5,923 nucleotides of DNA from NCBI GenBank assembly GCA_050014415.1, contig JBEKDJ010000309.1:1-5923 (forward strand), given 5' to 3'. The translations under genes were made by a program, and so were the position numbers. This DNA is from JBEKDJ01 sp050014415 (GTDB taxonomy: Bacteria; Desulfobacterota; BSN033; UBA1163). Positions within the stretch are counted from its first letter, which is position 1. Each line of letters opens with the position of its first letter. Below, piece after piece: positions 1 through 5,187 of the stretch. A model generated the notes under the pieces. That model was given only the letters and a program-made list of their open reading frames with translations. It was not told the origin of the DNA and did not search any database.

Positions 1-201
1 CAAAGATCCTGTATCTCATTCAGTGAATGAAGGAGATGAACTAAAGAGGAAAACTAAAGATGGGTATTAGGAGGGAACCACTCCCACTATATTTGGTACC
101 TTTTCTATTGTTACCCACACCTGCCCTTAAAACAGCTGTTGTGCTTCCCCTAGGCCTGGATTGATAGGATTGGAGTGCTTGGGTAGGAAGAGGCTTCGTA
201 A

Positions 202-269
202 AACATGAGATTAAAGAGTGCTGCTCTGCTGCCGTGCTGCAGTTTGAAGTGGGTAGGTTTTCTCATGTT
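202..269. repeat. 9-bp perfect inverted repeat, 50-nt loop
   Basis: The arms are AACATGAGA (202-210) and TCTCATGTT (261-269). The enclosed 50 nt is rich in CTGC/GCTG triplets (about 220-242). An 8-bp direct repeat TGGGTAGG lies at 180-187 and 250-257, near each arm. Together they could form a folded RNA, but no known riboswitch or small RNA family is recognisable, and arms of this length can arise by chance in a spacer. Confidence 0.25.
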
Positions 270-476
270 ATCAATTGTTTGCTGTGCGCTGGCCCTGCCT
301 CATACATGTTTTTGATTAAGGGTAAGCACTTACACATTCAAAAGAAAAACATCCAGACAAAAGGGAAATTCATTTCCATTTCATAATATTGAAAGCTTCC
401 ATCCTGTTGGAATTCCAGTGTGAATTCGGCCATTTCTGAATTTCATGGGGTTTGGTACAATAATTGAATTCATATG

Positions 477-494
477 CCCCAGAGCATCTCGGGG
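477..494. repeat. GC-rich bulged hairpin
   Basis: CCCC-A-GAG at 477-484 pairs with CTCGGGG at 488-494, leaving a CAT loop and one bulged A. No T tract follows on either strand, so it is not a typical intrinsic terminator. It may be a structural element in an untranslated RNA. Confidence 0.2.
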
Positions 495-520
495 AATACT
501 GGGAAAGAGGATCGAGATCG

Positions 521-536
521 GCCAACCCCTGTTGGC
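521..536. repeat. Perfect 6-bp hairpin GCCAAC-CCCT-GTTGGC
   Basis: The arms GCCAAC (521-526) and GTTGGC (531-536) flank the loop CCCT. There is no T tract after it. It lies about 190 bp before the sigma-54 promoter, so it could be an RNA end or a distant binding site, but nothing in the sequence decides this. Confidence 0.2.
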
Positions 537-564
537 ATGTGGTTCATTGTCAAAAAGTCTATGT

Positions 565-579
565 ATGACACGCTGTCAT
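565..579. promoter_or_regulatory. Candidate activator site, ATGACA-CGC-TGTCAT
   Basis: This is a perfect 6-3-6 inverted repeat with a further TGTCA half-site at 548-552. It lies about 145-155 bp upstream of the sigma-54 promoter at 722-738, within the usual distance of enhancer sites for sigma-54 activators (bEBPs). The palindrome is seen directly. Its role as an upstream activating sequence is inferred from position, and I cannot name the activator. Confidence 0.4.
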
Positions 580-590
580 CTTTCGAATCA

Positions 591-605
591 CATTGAATTT
601 CAATG
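591..605. promoter_or_regulatory. Perfect 15-bp inverted repeat CATTGAA-T-TTCAATG
   Basis: Seven-base arms flank one central T, centred at 598, about 124 bp before the sigma-54 element. The sequence differs from the palindrome at 565-579, so the two are not copies of one site. It could bind a second regulator or be a chance AT-rich palindrome. Confidence 0.3.
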
Positions 606-631
606 GCTTATTCAACAATGAAGAAATCTAC

Positions 632-646
632 AGGACAATTTGTTCT
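632..646. promoter_or_regulatory. Near-perfect palindrome AGGACAA-T-TTGTTCT
   Basis: Seven-base arms around a central T with a single mismatched pair, centred at 639, about 83 bp before the sigma-54 element. The ACA...TGT core has the same form as the 565-579 site (ACA...TGT), which hints that one dimeric activator could use both with different half-site flanks. This is inferred from spacing and symmetry only. Confidence 0.3.
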
Positions 647-721
647 ATTCATCAGACGGCTTCATTTCTCTATGAATATGAATTAATTAATAATACCAAT
701 GACTTATACTGAAATTCTCTG

Positions 722-738
722 TTGGTATAAAAGTTGCT
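722..738 (+). promoter_or_regulatory. Sigma-54 (-24/-12) promoter
   Basis: TTGGTATAAAAGTTGCT fits the RpoN consensus YTGGCACG-N4-TTGCW. The invariant GG (724-725) and GC (736-737) are both present with exactly 10 bp between them, and the downstream TTGCT is complete. The deviations are C to T at two positions and G to A at one in the -24 block. A start about 12 nt after the GC, near 749, leaves a leader of about 19 nt containing the ribosome binding site at 754-760. Sigma-54 needs an ATP-dependent activator, which fits the palindromes upstream. Confidence 0.75.
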
Positions 739-753
739 TTATAAGAGATACAC

Positions 754-760
754 AAGGAGG
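754..760 (+). promoter_or_regulatory. Ribosome binding site AAGGAGG
   Basis: A full-strength Shine-Dalgarno sequence 7 nt before the ATG at 768. It decides the start: an in-frame ATG at 699 lies upstream of the sigma-54 promoter and would put 23 non-signal-like residues before the signal peptide. Confidence 0.85.
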
Positions 761-767
761 AAGAGAA

Positions 768-1277
768 ATGAGGACTAGAAAAAACCTAACATCAATTGCC
801 TTGGTGATCTCATTATTGCTTGTTTTCTCTGGTACTTTATTTGCAGCAACAGACACAAAATCCATAGTCATGAAAGCAAAGATCGAAAAAATGGCTAAAT
901 TGATTGTCGATACGAACACCATCGTGTTCCCTAGCATTGACCCGGATGAGGCGAGACAGGTCCCGGCTCTTCAAAATGATATTAAAGTCATTGTTAAGGC
1001 AAGGACCGGAAGCACCAGTCCCGTTAACTTAAATGTTATCGCTGATGGTGATCTTACATCAGGGATCGAGACCATTCCGGTCCAAAATGTGATATGGCAG
1101 GCTTCGGGACAAGGGTTCTCGGACGGAACTTTAAGTAAGTCTACTGTCCAGACCGCAGGATCTTGGAAAGGAAGCGGAGTCAGAGAGGGTGTGTTTCGCT
1201 ATTACTTGAACAATAGCTGGAATTATCAGAAAGGAGACTACCAGGTAACCGTTACCTATACGCTAACAACACCATAA
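768..1277 (+). CDS. Secreted single-domain pilus/coat subunit-like protein
   Basis: This is a 169-residue protein with a Sec signal peptide (basic MRTRK, hydrophobic core, cleavage near A26 or A27) and a mature part of about 142 residues. The first mature stretch, residues 28-45, alternates hydrophobic and polar residues like the donor strand of chaperone-usher subunits. FP..DPD follows near residue 53-59, then ARTGS, GDL..G, QTAGSW and a C-terminal G-D-Y...T-Y-T-L motif like the last strand of SCPU-type subunits. The mature protein has no cysteine, unlike most such subunits. It matches the second domain of the protein at 5186-5923 at 42 of 88 C-terminal positions with no gap (my count). A subunit exported and folded with the chaperone at 4370-5173 is the best inference. 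Transcription appears to be sigma-54 dependent and separate from the chaperone operon. The family assignment rests on pattern, not on a search. Confidence 0.7.
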   Translation: MRTRKNLTSIALVISLLLVFSGTLFAATDTKSIVMKAKIEKMAKLIVDTNTIVFPSIDPDEARQVPALQNDIKVIVKARTGSTSPVNLNVIADGDLTSGIETIPVQNVIWQASGQGFSDGTLSKSTVQTAGSWKGSGVREGVFRYYLNNSWNYQKGDYQVTVTYTLTTP

Positions 1278-1317
1278 GTAATTTTCGACAATAGATTTCC
1301 TTCCTCTTAAAGAAAAA

Positions 1318-1350
1318 GATTGACCCTCTGAGGGAGACAGGGGGCCAATC
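1318..1350 (-). terminator. Strong hairpin; intrinsic terminator in the leftward direction
   Basis: A 13-bp stem (1318-1330 with 1338-1350) contains one mismatch and one G-U pair and has a 7-nt loop. Read leftward it is followed at once by TTTTTCTTT, the form of a rho-independent terminator. Read rightward it lies 40 nt after the stop of the gene ending at 1277 but is followed by AAAAC, not T, so for that gene it would at most protect the mRNA 3' end. Its orientation suits the operon read from the right edge, whose last gene ends at 1988. Confidence 0.6.
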
Positions 1351-1406
1351 AAAACCCTCCATAAACTGGTTATCATTTCAATACTCTATTCTGGGTGTTT
1401 TTTCTC

Positions 1407-1434
1407 TTGACAATTGATTGACTAAGGGTTTAGT
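1407..1434 (+). promoter_or_regulatory. Probable sigma-70-type promoter of the lipoprotein gene
   Basis: A perfect -35 box TTGACA (1407-1412) is followed, after 16 bp, by TTTAGT (1429-1434), which matches TATAAT at 4 of 6 bases. The start would fall near 1441, giving a leader of about 95 nt before the ATG at 1535. The -10 box is weak, so a regulator may be needed. Confidence 0.4.
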
Positions 1435-1455
1435 TTTCTTAAGAATTAAGACCCT
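1425..1455. promoter_or_regulatory. Inverted repeat over the -10 box, possible operator
   Basis: AGGGTTT (1425-1431) faces AGACCCT (1449-1455), 7 pairs with one G-T, and a perfect palindrome TTCTTAAGAA (1436-1445) sits between them. The element covers the proposed -10 box and transcription start, where a repressor would bind. It could instead fold at the 5' end of the leader RNA. Support is symmetry and position only. Confidence 0.25.
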
Positions 1456-1534
1456 AGCCACATATTAAATGGATTATTGAAAAAATGAGAAAAATCTCCG
1501 TTAATCTGAAACCATTTTAGAGAAAGGGGGCCTT

Positions 1535-1975
1535 ATGTTCAATATAAGAAATCGAATCTTTATGGTAATAGCTTATTTGCTGTGTGTATGGCTTCTTCTT
1601 TTCAACTGTGCAACCGAAGAGGAGACTATCCGGCCGCAGAAGCCTTTGGAAGGAATCGATTTGGAATTCTTAGGGAATCGGATTGAACTCCAAAATTCTC
1701 TGCCTCGAAATGGGGACGAAGTGGACGTGATGGTAATCGTTCGCAATCGCGGAAATCAAGATGCGAAGAGAATTCCTGTTTTTTTCTACGATAACCTCAG
1801 GGTTTTCTCAACAGAAGAGATTAACTTGGAGCCAGGGGGACAGCGAAGGCTAAGCACGAGATGGAGGGCTACAGCGGGTAATCATGTCATCTCTGCGGTC
1901 CTTGACCCTGCTCATCATTTCAAAGAAATGAGCAGAGAAAAGACTGAGGTTTCAACGACTGTATTGGTGAAGTGA
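1535..1975 (+). CDS. Probable CARDB-domain lipoprotein
   Basis: The protein has 146 residues. Its N-terminus is basic, then a strongly hydrophobic segment (residues 8-23) runs into L-L-F-N-C, with cysteine at 25. This is a lipobox-like site, although F at -2 and N at -1 are not the common choice, so a plain membrane anchor is possible. Residues about 40-146 fit one CARDB domain, a beta-sandwich of the Ig-like type: an 'IDLEFLG' entry strand, 'VMVIVRNRGNQDA', an 'LEPGG' turn, 'TAGNHVISAVLDP' and a final strand. The terminal N-E-x-N-N seen in many CARDB domains is replaced by MSREKTE. The ribosome binding site AAAGGGGG ends 4 nt before the ATG. It lies between the lone subunit gene and the barrel operon, so a surface or periplasmic accessory role in the same system is plausible. 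No enzymatic residues are seen. Confidence 0.65.
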   Translation: MFNIRNRIFMVIAYLLCVWLLLFNCATEEETIRPQKPLEGIDLEFLGNRIELQNSLPRNGDEVDVMVIVRNRGNQDAKRIPVFFYDNLRVFSTEEINLEPGGQRRLSTRWRATAGNHVISAVLDPAHHFKEMSREKTEVSTTVLVK

Positions 1976-1987
1976 TGTGGTGACTCT

Positions 1988-4276
1988 TCATTTGTTTGGA
2001 GGTCCCATAATAATCGGTCGAGGTTTTATATACATCAGGAAGTTCATGTCTTTGAGTTCACCCCCAACTGGTACTTCAAACTTGAGTTCTTCGGGCGAGG
2101 TGTAGACGGAATCTTCAGGTAATGTCGCAGGATCCAGTCTCATCTTATAATTGCCGGGAAGGATATTCTCGAAGATGAATTTCCCATCTTCATCCGTATA
2201 GGCGTTATTATTGCCCGGTTCTAAGAGAATCAACACATCAGGAATTCCTTTTTCATCGGGATCGATTTTCCCATTGCCATTGACATCGTTGATCACCCTT
2301 CCCTCAATTCTGCCAGCGGCAATCAGTTGGAAGTTCACCCGCACCTTCTCCCTCAATTTGACCTCGACCCACATCTTCTCAGGGCTGACGATGCTGTAGT
2401 CGGCTGGAATCCTCCTCACATCGAGGGTGACCAAGTGGCGCCCGACCTCCACCCTTGAAAACTGGTAATAACCCTTCTCGTCGCTCTTGGCTATTGAACC
2501 ATCCTCGAGCCGGATTGTAATTTCTTTAATGCCTTCCTCCACTTTATCCTGGACACCGTTTCGGTTGATGTCATTAAACACAACACCTTCGACAATTCCA
2601 TAACCTTCTGTCCCAGTTCCTGGCTTGAGGCCCGCAATCTTTTCACGCCTCCCCCAGTTGAATTTTTTCATGACTCTGAGATTGGCCTGGATACCCTGAG
2701 ATTTCAGATTCTCCTGCTGAGGGTTAAGAATTCTGTCGTATCGAATATCACCGTAAATTTGAATATCCCATGGAAGTTGAGCACTCAATCCGAAAGCCCC
2801 CTCAATCTTATCCCTCCTGGTATCTTCTTCCCTATCCTTCAGTTTGCTGTAGATGGCCTCTCCCCAAAGTGAGAGATTTGTGGATAAGAAGTAATTGAAG
2901 CCAATTTTTCCGGAAAGATCACTCGCCTTTCCACCGTCTGGATAGTTCTTCTGATCCAATTCCCCTTCGATATAGACAATGGAACCCTGCCTAAAATTCT
3001 GCCGGAAGCCGAGAGTGACGACGTCTTCAACATTCTCATTTGCCGGAGTAACGCTATCTTTGTAGTCCACCCGACGGTAGCGCACGTAGGGATTGAAATC
3101 CATGTATTCGTATCGAACTTCGGAAAAGAGTGTGGAGATGAAATTGTTGACAGGTGATGGAAGATCGAAACGACTTCTTTGATCTGTCATATCAAAGGTG
3201 AGATAAAAGGAGGGATATTGGGGGGAGAAGAAAGAGAGGCCGATCAAACCGCGTGTATTGTCGGTCGTGTTCTGGTCTGGTTTGCCTGATACGTTATCAT
3301 GATAATGGTCTGCATTCCCAAAGAGCGTGATCTCTTTCCAGGGTCTATATTCTGTAAGGAGAAAAAAACCTTCCTGATCGCTTCCCACTTGTGTCGCCTG
3401 ATTCACAAAATGGTAATCCGTCCCGATCCGGCGATAATTGGCCTCAAGCCTAAAATTTTCAGTCTTAATCATGGGACCAAACCTTAACAGGTAGTCGCTT
3501 TGACTTTCTGTCCCTGGTTCCCCATTGAAATCGCTATAGCGAAACTCCGTCTGCCATCTCATCCATTTGAAGACCTCCAGCTCGGAATCAAAAAGAAAGA
3601 TATTATTGTTCTTAGTAACGGGTTTGTCGGCGCTATCTACTTCGTCCTGTGTTCGAATAAACCCTGTTCCTAAAAGAAGCCTCGGGATGGGTCTAAAATT
3701 GCCTTTGAACCCATAGAAAACCTCATCTGTAATATCATAAGTTTTCCCGAGAAGACCTTCGAGCCTTGCCACTTTGCCTCCAAAAACTTCTACTATTCCC
3801 CATTTTGAAAGGAGATCGGCTTGAAATCCTCGGAAATAGATTTCCGGATACATGACATTTGAAAATCTTTCCGGAAGGTTTGTGAAAATCAAAGTGGAGT
3901 CCCCAACAAGACCATTGAAAACGAAGCCATTGTATCTAAAGTCGGTTAGAACAAGAGAGCCTCTTCCCAATTTGTTAATCCTGTCGTCATTCTCGCCATT
4001 AATCCAATCGAGCCATAGCAGAAGCTTTCCAACATTCGGCACATTCTGCCAAACATCCAGGTGGTAATTCATTTCAAATTGGTCTGTGTCATTGGTAGGA
4101 GTTTCGTGATTGACTGAGCGAGATTCAATTCCGACCGTAGCACCACCTTCATCCAGAGCGTAACTTGGAGAGTGGAAAGTGGAGAGTGGAAAATTGAAAG
4201 AGATAGAGGAGAAAATGCAAACGGAAAGAAAGACTTTAAGAAATTGGAAGTTTTTCAGTAGTGGTTTCGATTTCAA
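1988..4276 (-). CDS. Outer-membrane beta-barrel with two C-terminal SdrD_B-type domains (possible usher analogue)
   Basis: The protein has 762 residues. A long signal peptide, residues 1-40, ends in SYA before LDEGG. Residues about 41-542 form ten or more beta-hairpin-like units with alternating aromatic and polar residues and short acidic turns, as in outer-membrane barrels. Residues 560-653 and 655-755 are two SdrD_B-type beta-sandwiches, each with a calcium-loop-like run: D569-I-N-R-N-G-V-Q-D577 and D664-V-N-G-N-G-K-I-D672. The tail is proline-rich. It follows a PapD-like chaperone and a subunit-like gene, which is the position of an usher. Its length is near that of ushers (about 800), but I see no usher N-terminal domain or plug, so the role is inferred. 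The start is TTG, with only a weak ribosome binding site. The nearest upstream in-frame stop is 6 nt before it and no other in-frame start precedes the barrel. An unrelated porin or surface-anchoring protein is the alternative. Confidence 0.7.
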   Translation of the reverse strand: MKSKPLLKNFQFLKVFLSVCIFSSISFNFPLSTFHSPSYALDEGGATVGIESRSVNHETPTNDTDQFEMNYHLDVWQNVPNVGKLLLWLDWINGENDDRINKLGRGSLVLTDFRYNGFVFNGLVGDSTLIFTNLPERFSNVMYPEIYFRGFQADLLSKWGIVEVFGGKVARLEGLLGKTYDITDEVFYGFKGNFRPIPRLLLGTGFIRTQDEVDSADKPVTKNNNIFLFDSELEVFKWMRWQTEFRYSDFNGEPGTESQSDYLLRFGPMIKTENFRLEANYRRIGTDYHFVNQATQVGSDQEGFFLLTEYRPWKEITLFGNADHYHDNVSGKPDQNTTDNTRGLIGLSFFSPQYPSFYLTFDMTDQRSRFDLPSPVNNFISTLFSEVRYEYMDFNPYVRYRRVDYKDSVTPANENVEDVVTLGFRQNFRQGSIVYIEGELDQKNYPDGGKASDLSGKIGFNYFLSTNLSLWGEAIYSKLKDREEDTRRDKIEGAFGLSAQLPWDIQIYGDIRYDRILNPQQENLKSQGIQANLRVMKKFNWGRREKIAGLKPGTGTEGYGIVEGVVFNDINRNGVQDKVEEGIKEITIRLEDGSIAKSDEKGYYQFSRVEVGRHLVTLDVRRIPADYSIVSPEKMWVEVKLREKVRVNFQLIAAGRIEGRVINDVNGNGKIDPDEKGIPDVLILLEPGNNNAYTDEDGKFIFENILPGNYKMRLDPATLPEDSVYTSPEELKFEVPVGGELKDMNFLMYIKPRPIIMGPPNK
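4169..4189 (-). repeat. Heptanucleotide tandem repeat inside the signal peptide
   Basis: On the coding strand the 7-bp unit CCACTYT occurs three times in a row (CCACTCT, CCACTTT, CCACTCT), with a degenerate copy matching 5 of 7 bases on each side. It encodes residues 30-36 (PLSTFHS) in the c-region of the barrel protein's signal peptide. Seven is not a multiple of three, so gain or loss of one unit shifts the frame. Confidence 0.7.
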
Positions 4277-4312
4277 CTTGAGTTACCATGATCCAATTGG
4301 TTTCCGACTCTA

Positions 4313-4334
4313 TCGAACATCCTGTGATGTTCGA
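4313..4334 (-). repeat. Perfect 9-bp hairpin between chaperone and barrel genes
   Basis: TCGAACATC and GATGTTCGA form a perfect stem with a 4-nt loop (ACAG on the minus strand). It lies 35 nt after the chaperone stop and 36 nt before the barrel start. No T tract follows in either direction, so it is not a normal intrinsic terminator. In the operon mRNA it may mark a processing or stabilising site that separates chaperone from barrel expression. A dispersed repeat copy is also possible. Confidence 0.55.
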
Positions 4335-4369
4335 ATCGAAATAGCCTTTTTCACTGCAAAAAACGCCAC

Positions 4370-5173
4370 CTATCTTATCTCAAACGCGGTCTCAGCACCA
4401 ATCAGTTCTTTCTTTCCAATATCCACAACGGCTGTTGCCGTATACTTCCCCTTTGGAATAGATTTATCATAGCTGACCTTAACTTCTCTTTCCGATTCCG
4501 GGAGGACCGGTACGTCTGGCAATTCCACCTCAAACGCCTTGTTTCCATTTGAATCTTTGACCATAACGGTACCTTTCGTCCTGTAATGGACTCTTCCTCT
4601 ATTTTGGAGGGTGAGAATGAAGTCGATCCCTTCTTTTTTCAGTTCAGCCTTCAGTCCGTTCGAATAGCCTTCTGGAGTTGGTTTGCCAACCACCTCGTAG
4701 AGAATGGTAACAATCCTTCCCTTTAGAAAAACCCTCTTTATCTTCTCACCCGGAGTTACATCAGGGACGGTCTCAAAGATGATAGCAGCGCGATATCCAC
4801 CGTCCTCAGTCTCTTGGGGGACTGCGATTGTATACCGCACTTCTTTCGTCTCTCCTGGGGCAAGCCTAAAATCGACCGGGTTGATGCGAATCCATTCGAC
4901 ACAGGAATATCGATTGCTTTCCGCCTTCATAAACATGGGATTTCCGTCCTTGGATAATGTCCAGTCCTCGATCGAAACCTTCAGACGGGTGGCGGCGGTT
5001 CCGTCATTAGTCACGGAGATCATATCCGTGCCCTTTTCTCCTTGCTTCACTAAATGTTCTACCCGGATTGGGGAGACACTGATAGAGACCTCTGCTGAAA
5101 AGCTCAAGGTTGAGATTAAGGATGAGGTTGAGATTACACATAACAGAAAGATTAATCGAAGCATTTGCTTCAT
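4370..5173 (-). CDS. PapD-like periplasmic pilus chaperone
   Basis: The protein has 267 residues. The signal peptide ends at SFSA27 before EVSISVSP. The N-domain (28 to about 150) has the PapD-superfamily order: VSPIRVEH with an arginine (R37) in the place of the conserved subunit-anchoring arginine, G.....I.V.NDG, SC.EWIRI.P, the turn F.LAPGETKEVRYTI.VP, and GGYRAAIIFE. The alternating strand near RIVTILYEVVG is a candidate for the G1 strand that completes subunits. The C-domain (about 165-267) is a second beta-sandwich ending YTATAVVDIG...TAFEIR. Total length is a little above classic chaperones (about 230-245). It sits 12 nt after the two-domain subunit gene and its ribosome binding site overlaps that gene's stop, so the two are probably co-translated. 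The mature protein has one cysteine. Sure of the fold family, less sure of the exact clients, which are presumably the proteins at 5186-5923 and 768-1277. Confidence 0.8.
   Translation of the reverse strand: MKQMLRLIFLLCVISTSSLISTLSFSAEVSISVSPIRVEHLVKQGEKGTDMISVTNDGTAATRLKVSIEDWTLSKDGNPMFMKAESNRYSCVEWIRINPVDFRLAPGETKEVRYTIAVPQETEDGGYRAAIIFETVPDVTPGEKIKRVFLKGRIVTILYEVVGKPTPEGYSNGLKAELKKEGIDFILTLQNRGRVHYRTKGTVMVKDSNGNKAFEVELPDVPVLPESEREVKVSYDKSIPKGKYTATAVVDIGKKELIGAETAFEIR
5107..5136 (-). repeat. 18-bp in-frame duplication in the chaperone signal peptide
   Basis: A 12-bp perfect repeat TAATCTCAACCT (coding strand) occurs at 5136-5125 and 5118-5107, with an 18-bp period built from hexamer-like NNYCTN units. 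It encodes ISTSSL then ISTLSF (residues 14-25), doubling part of the hydrophobic core. Because the period is a multiple of three, copy-number change would alter signal length but keep the frame. Confidence 0.6.
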
Positions 5174-5180
5174 TTTCTAC

Positions 5181-5187
5181 TCTCCTC
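5181..5187 (-). promoter_or_regulatory. Ribosome binding site GAGGAGA overlapping the upstream stop
   Basis: GAGGAGA (5187 down to 5181) lies 7 nt before the chaperone ATG at 5173 and overlaps the TGA stop of the upstream subunit gene (5188-5186). This points to translational coupling and selects the first methionine over the one at codon 4. Confidence 0.75.

Larger units (their letters stand above)
1..547. other. Gene-free stretch with scattered inverted repeats
   Basis: I see no convincing gene here. At the left edge one plus frame is open from position 2 to a TAG at 68-70 and could be the last 22 codons of a gene outside the window, but it is too short to judge. The rest is interrupted in all frames. 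Sequence-level structure consists of a perfect 10-bp palindrome AACAGCTGTT at 131-140, a 9-bp inverted repeat with arms 202-210 and 261-269, a 5-2-5 inverted repeat at 322-333, a bulged GC hairpin at 477-494 and a perfect 6-bp stem with a 4-nt loop at 521-536. None is followed by a T tract, so none is a normal rightward intrinsic terminator. It may be a degraded region, an untranslated RNA or simply spacer. Confidence 0.5.

Noticed and set aside
2..70. C-terminal tail of a rightward gene at the left edge
   Set aside because: The open frame gives only 22 hydrophilic residues before a TAG. It is possible, but there is too little to separate it from chance.
60..164. 34-codon ORF with a hydrophobic stretch and a GAGGA 9 nt before its ATG
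   Set aside because: It is proline- and leucine-rich, overlaps no conserved feature that I know and has no neighbour supporting it. A short chance ORF is more likely.
532..547. TTGGCATG...TCAT as a second sigma-54 promoter
   Set aside because: The -24 half looks good but the -12 half lacks GC at the required distance, and no gene starts close downstream.
699..767. In-frame upstream ATG giving a longer 192-residue subunit
   Set aside because: It lies upstream of the sigma-54 promoter, lacks a good ribosome binding site and would bury the signal peptide. The ATG at 768 has AAGGAGG 7 nt before it.
1318..1350. Rightward intrinsic terminator for the subunit gene ending at 1277
   Set aside because: The stem is followed by AAAAC on the plus strand; the T tract exists only on the minus strand.
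3299..3487. Antisense open frames inside the barrel, chaperone and subunit genes (also 2211-2399, 2839-3039, 3852-4067, 4179-4472, 4704-5207, 5373-5672, 704-937)
   Set aside because: They overlap genes with clear domain signatures, have no convincing ribosome binding sites and show no recognisable protein features.
4287..4289. ATG as the start of the barrel gene
   Set aside because: It is in another frame and meets a stop at 4238-4236, before the barrel frame could be joined.
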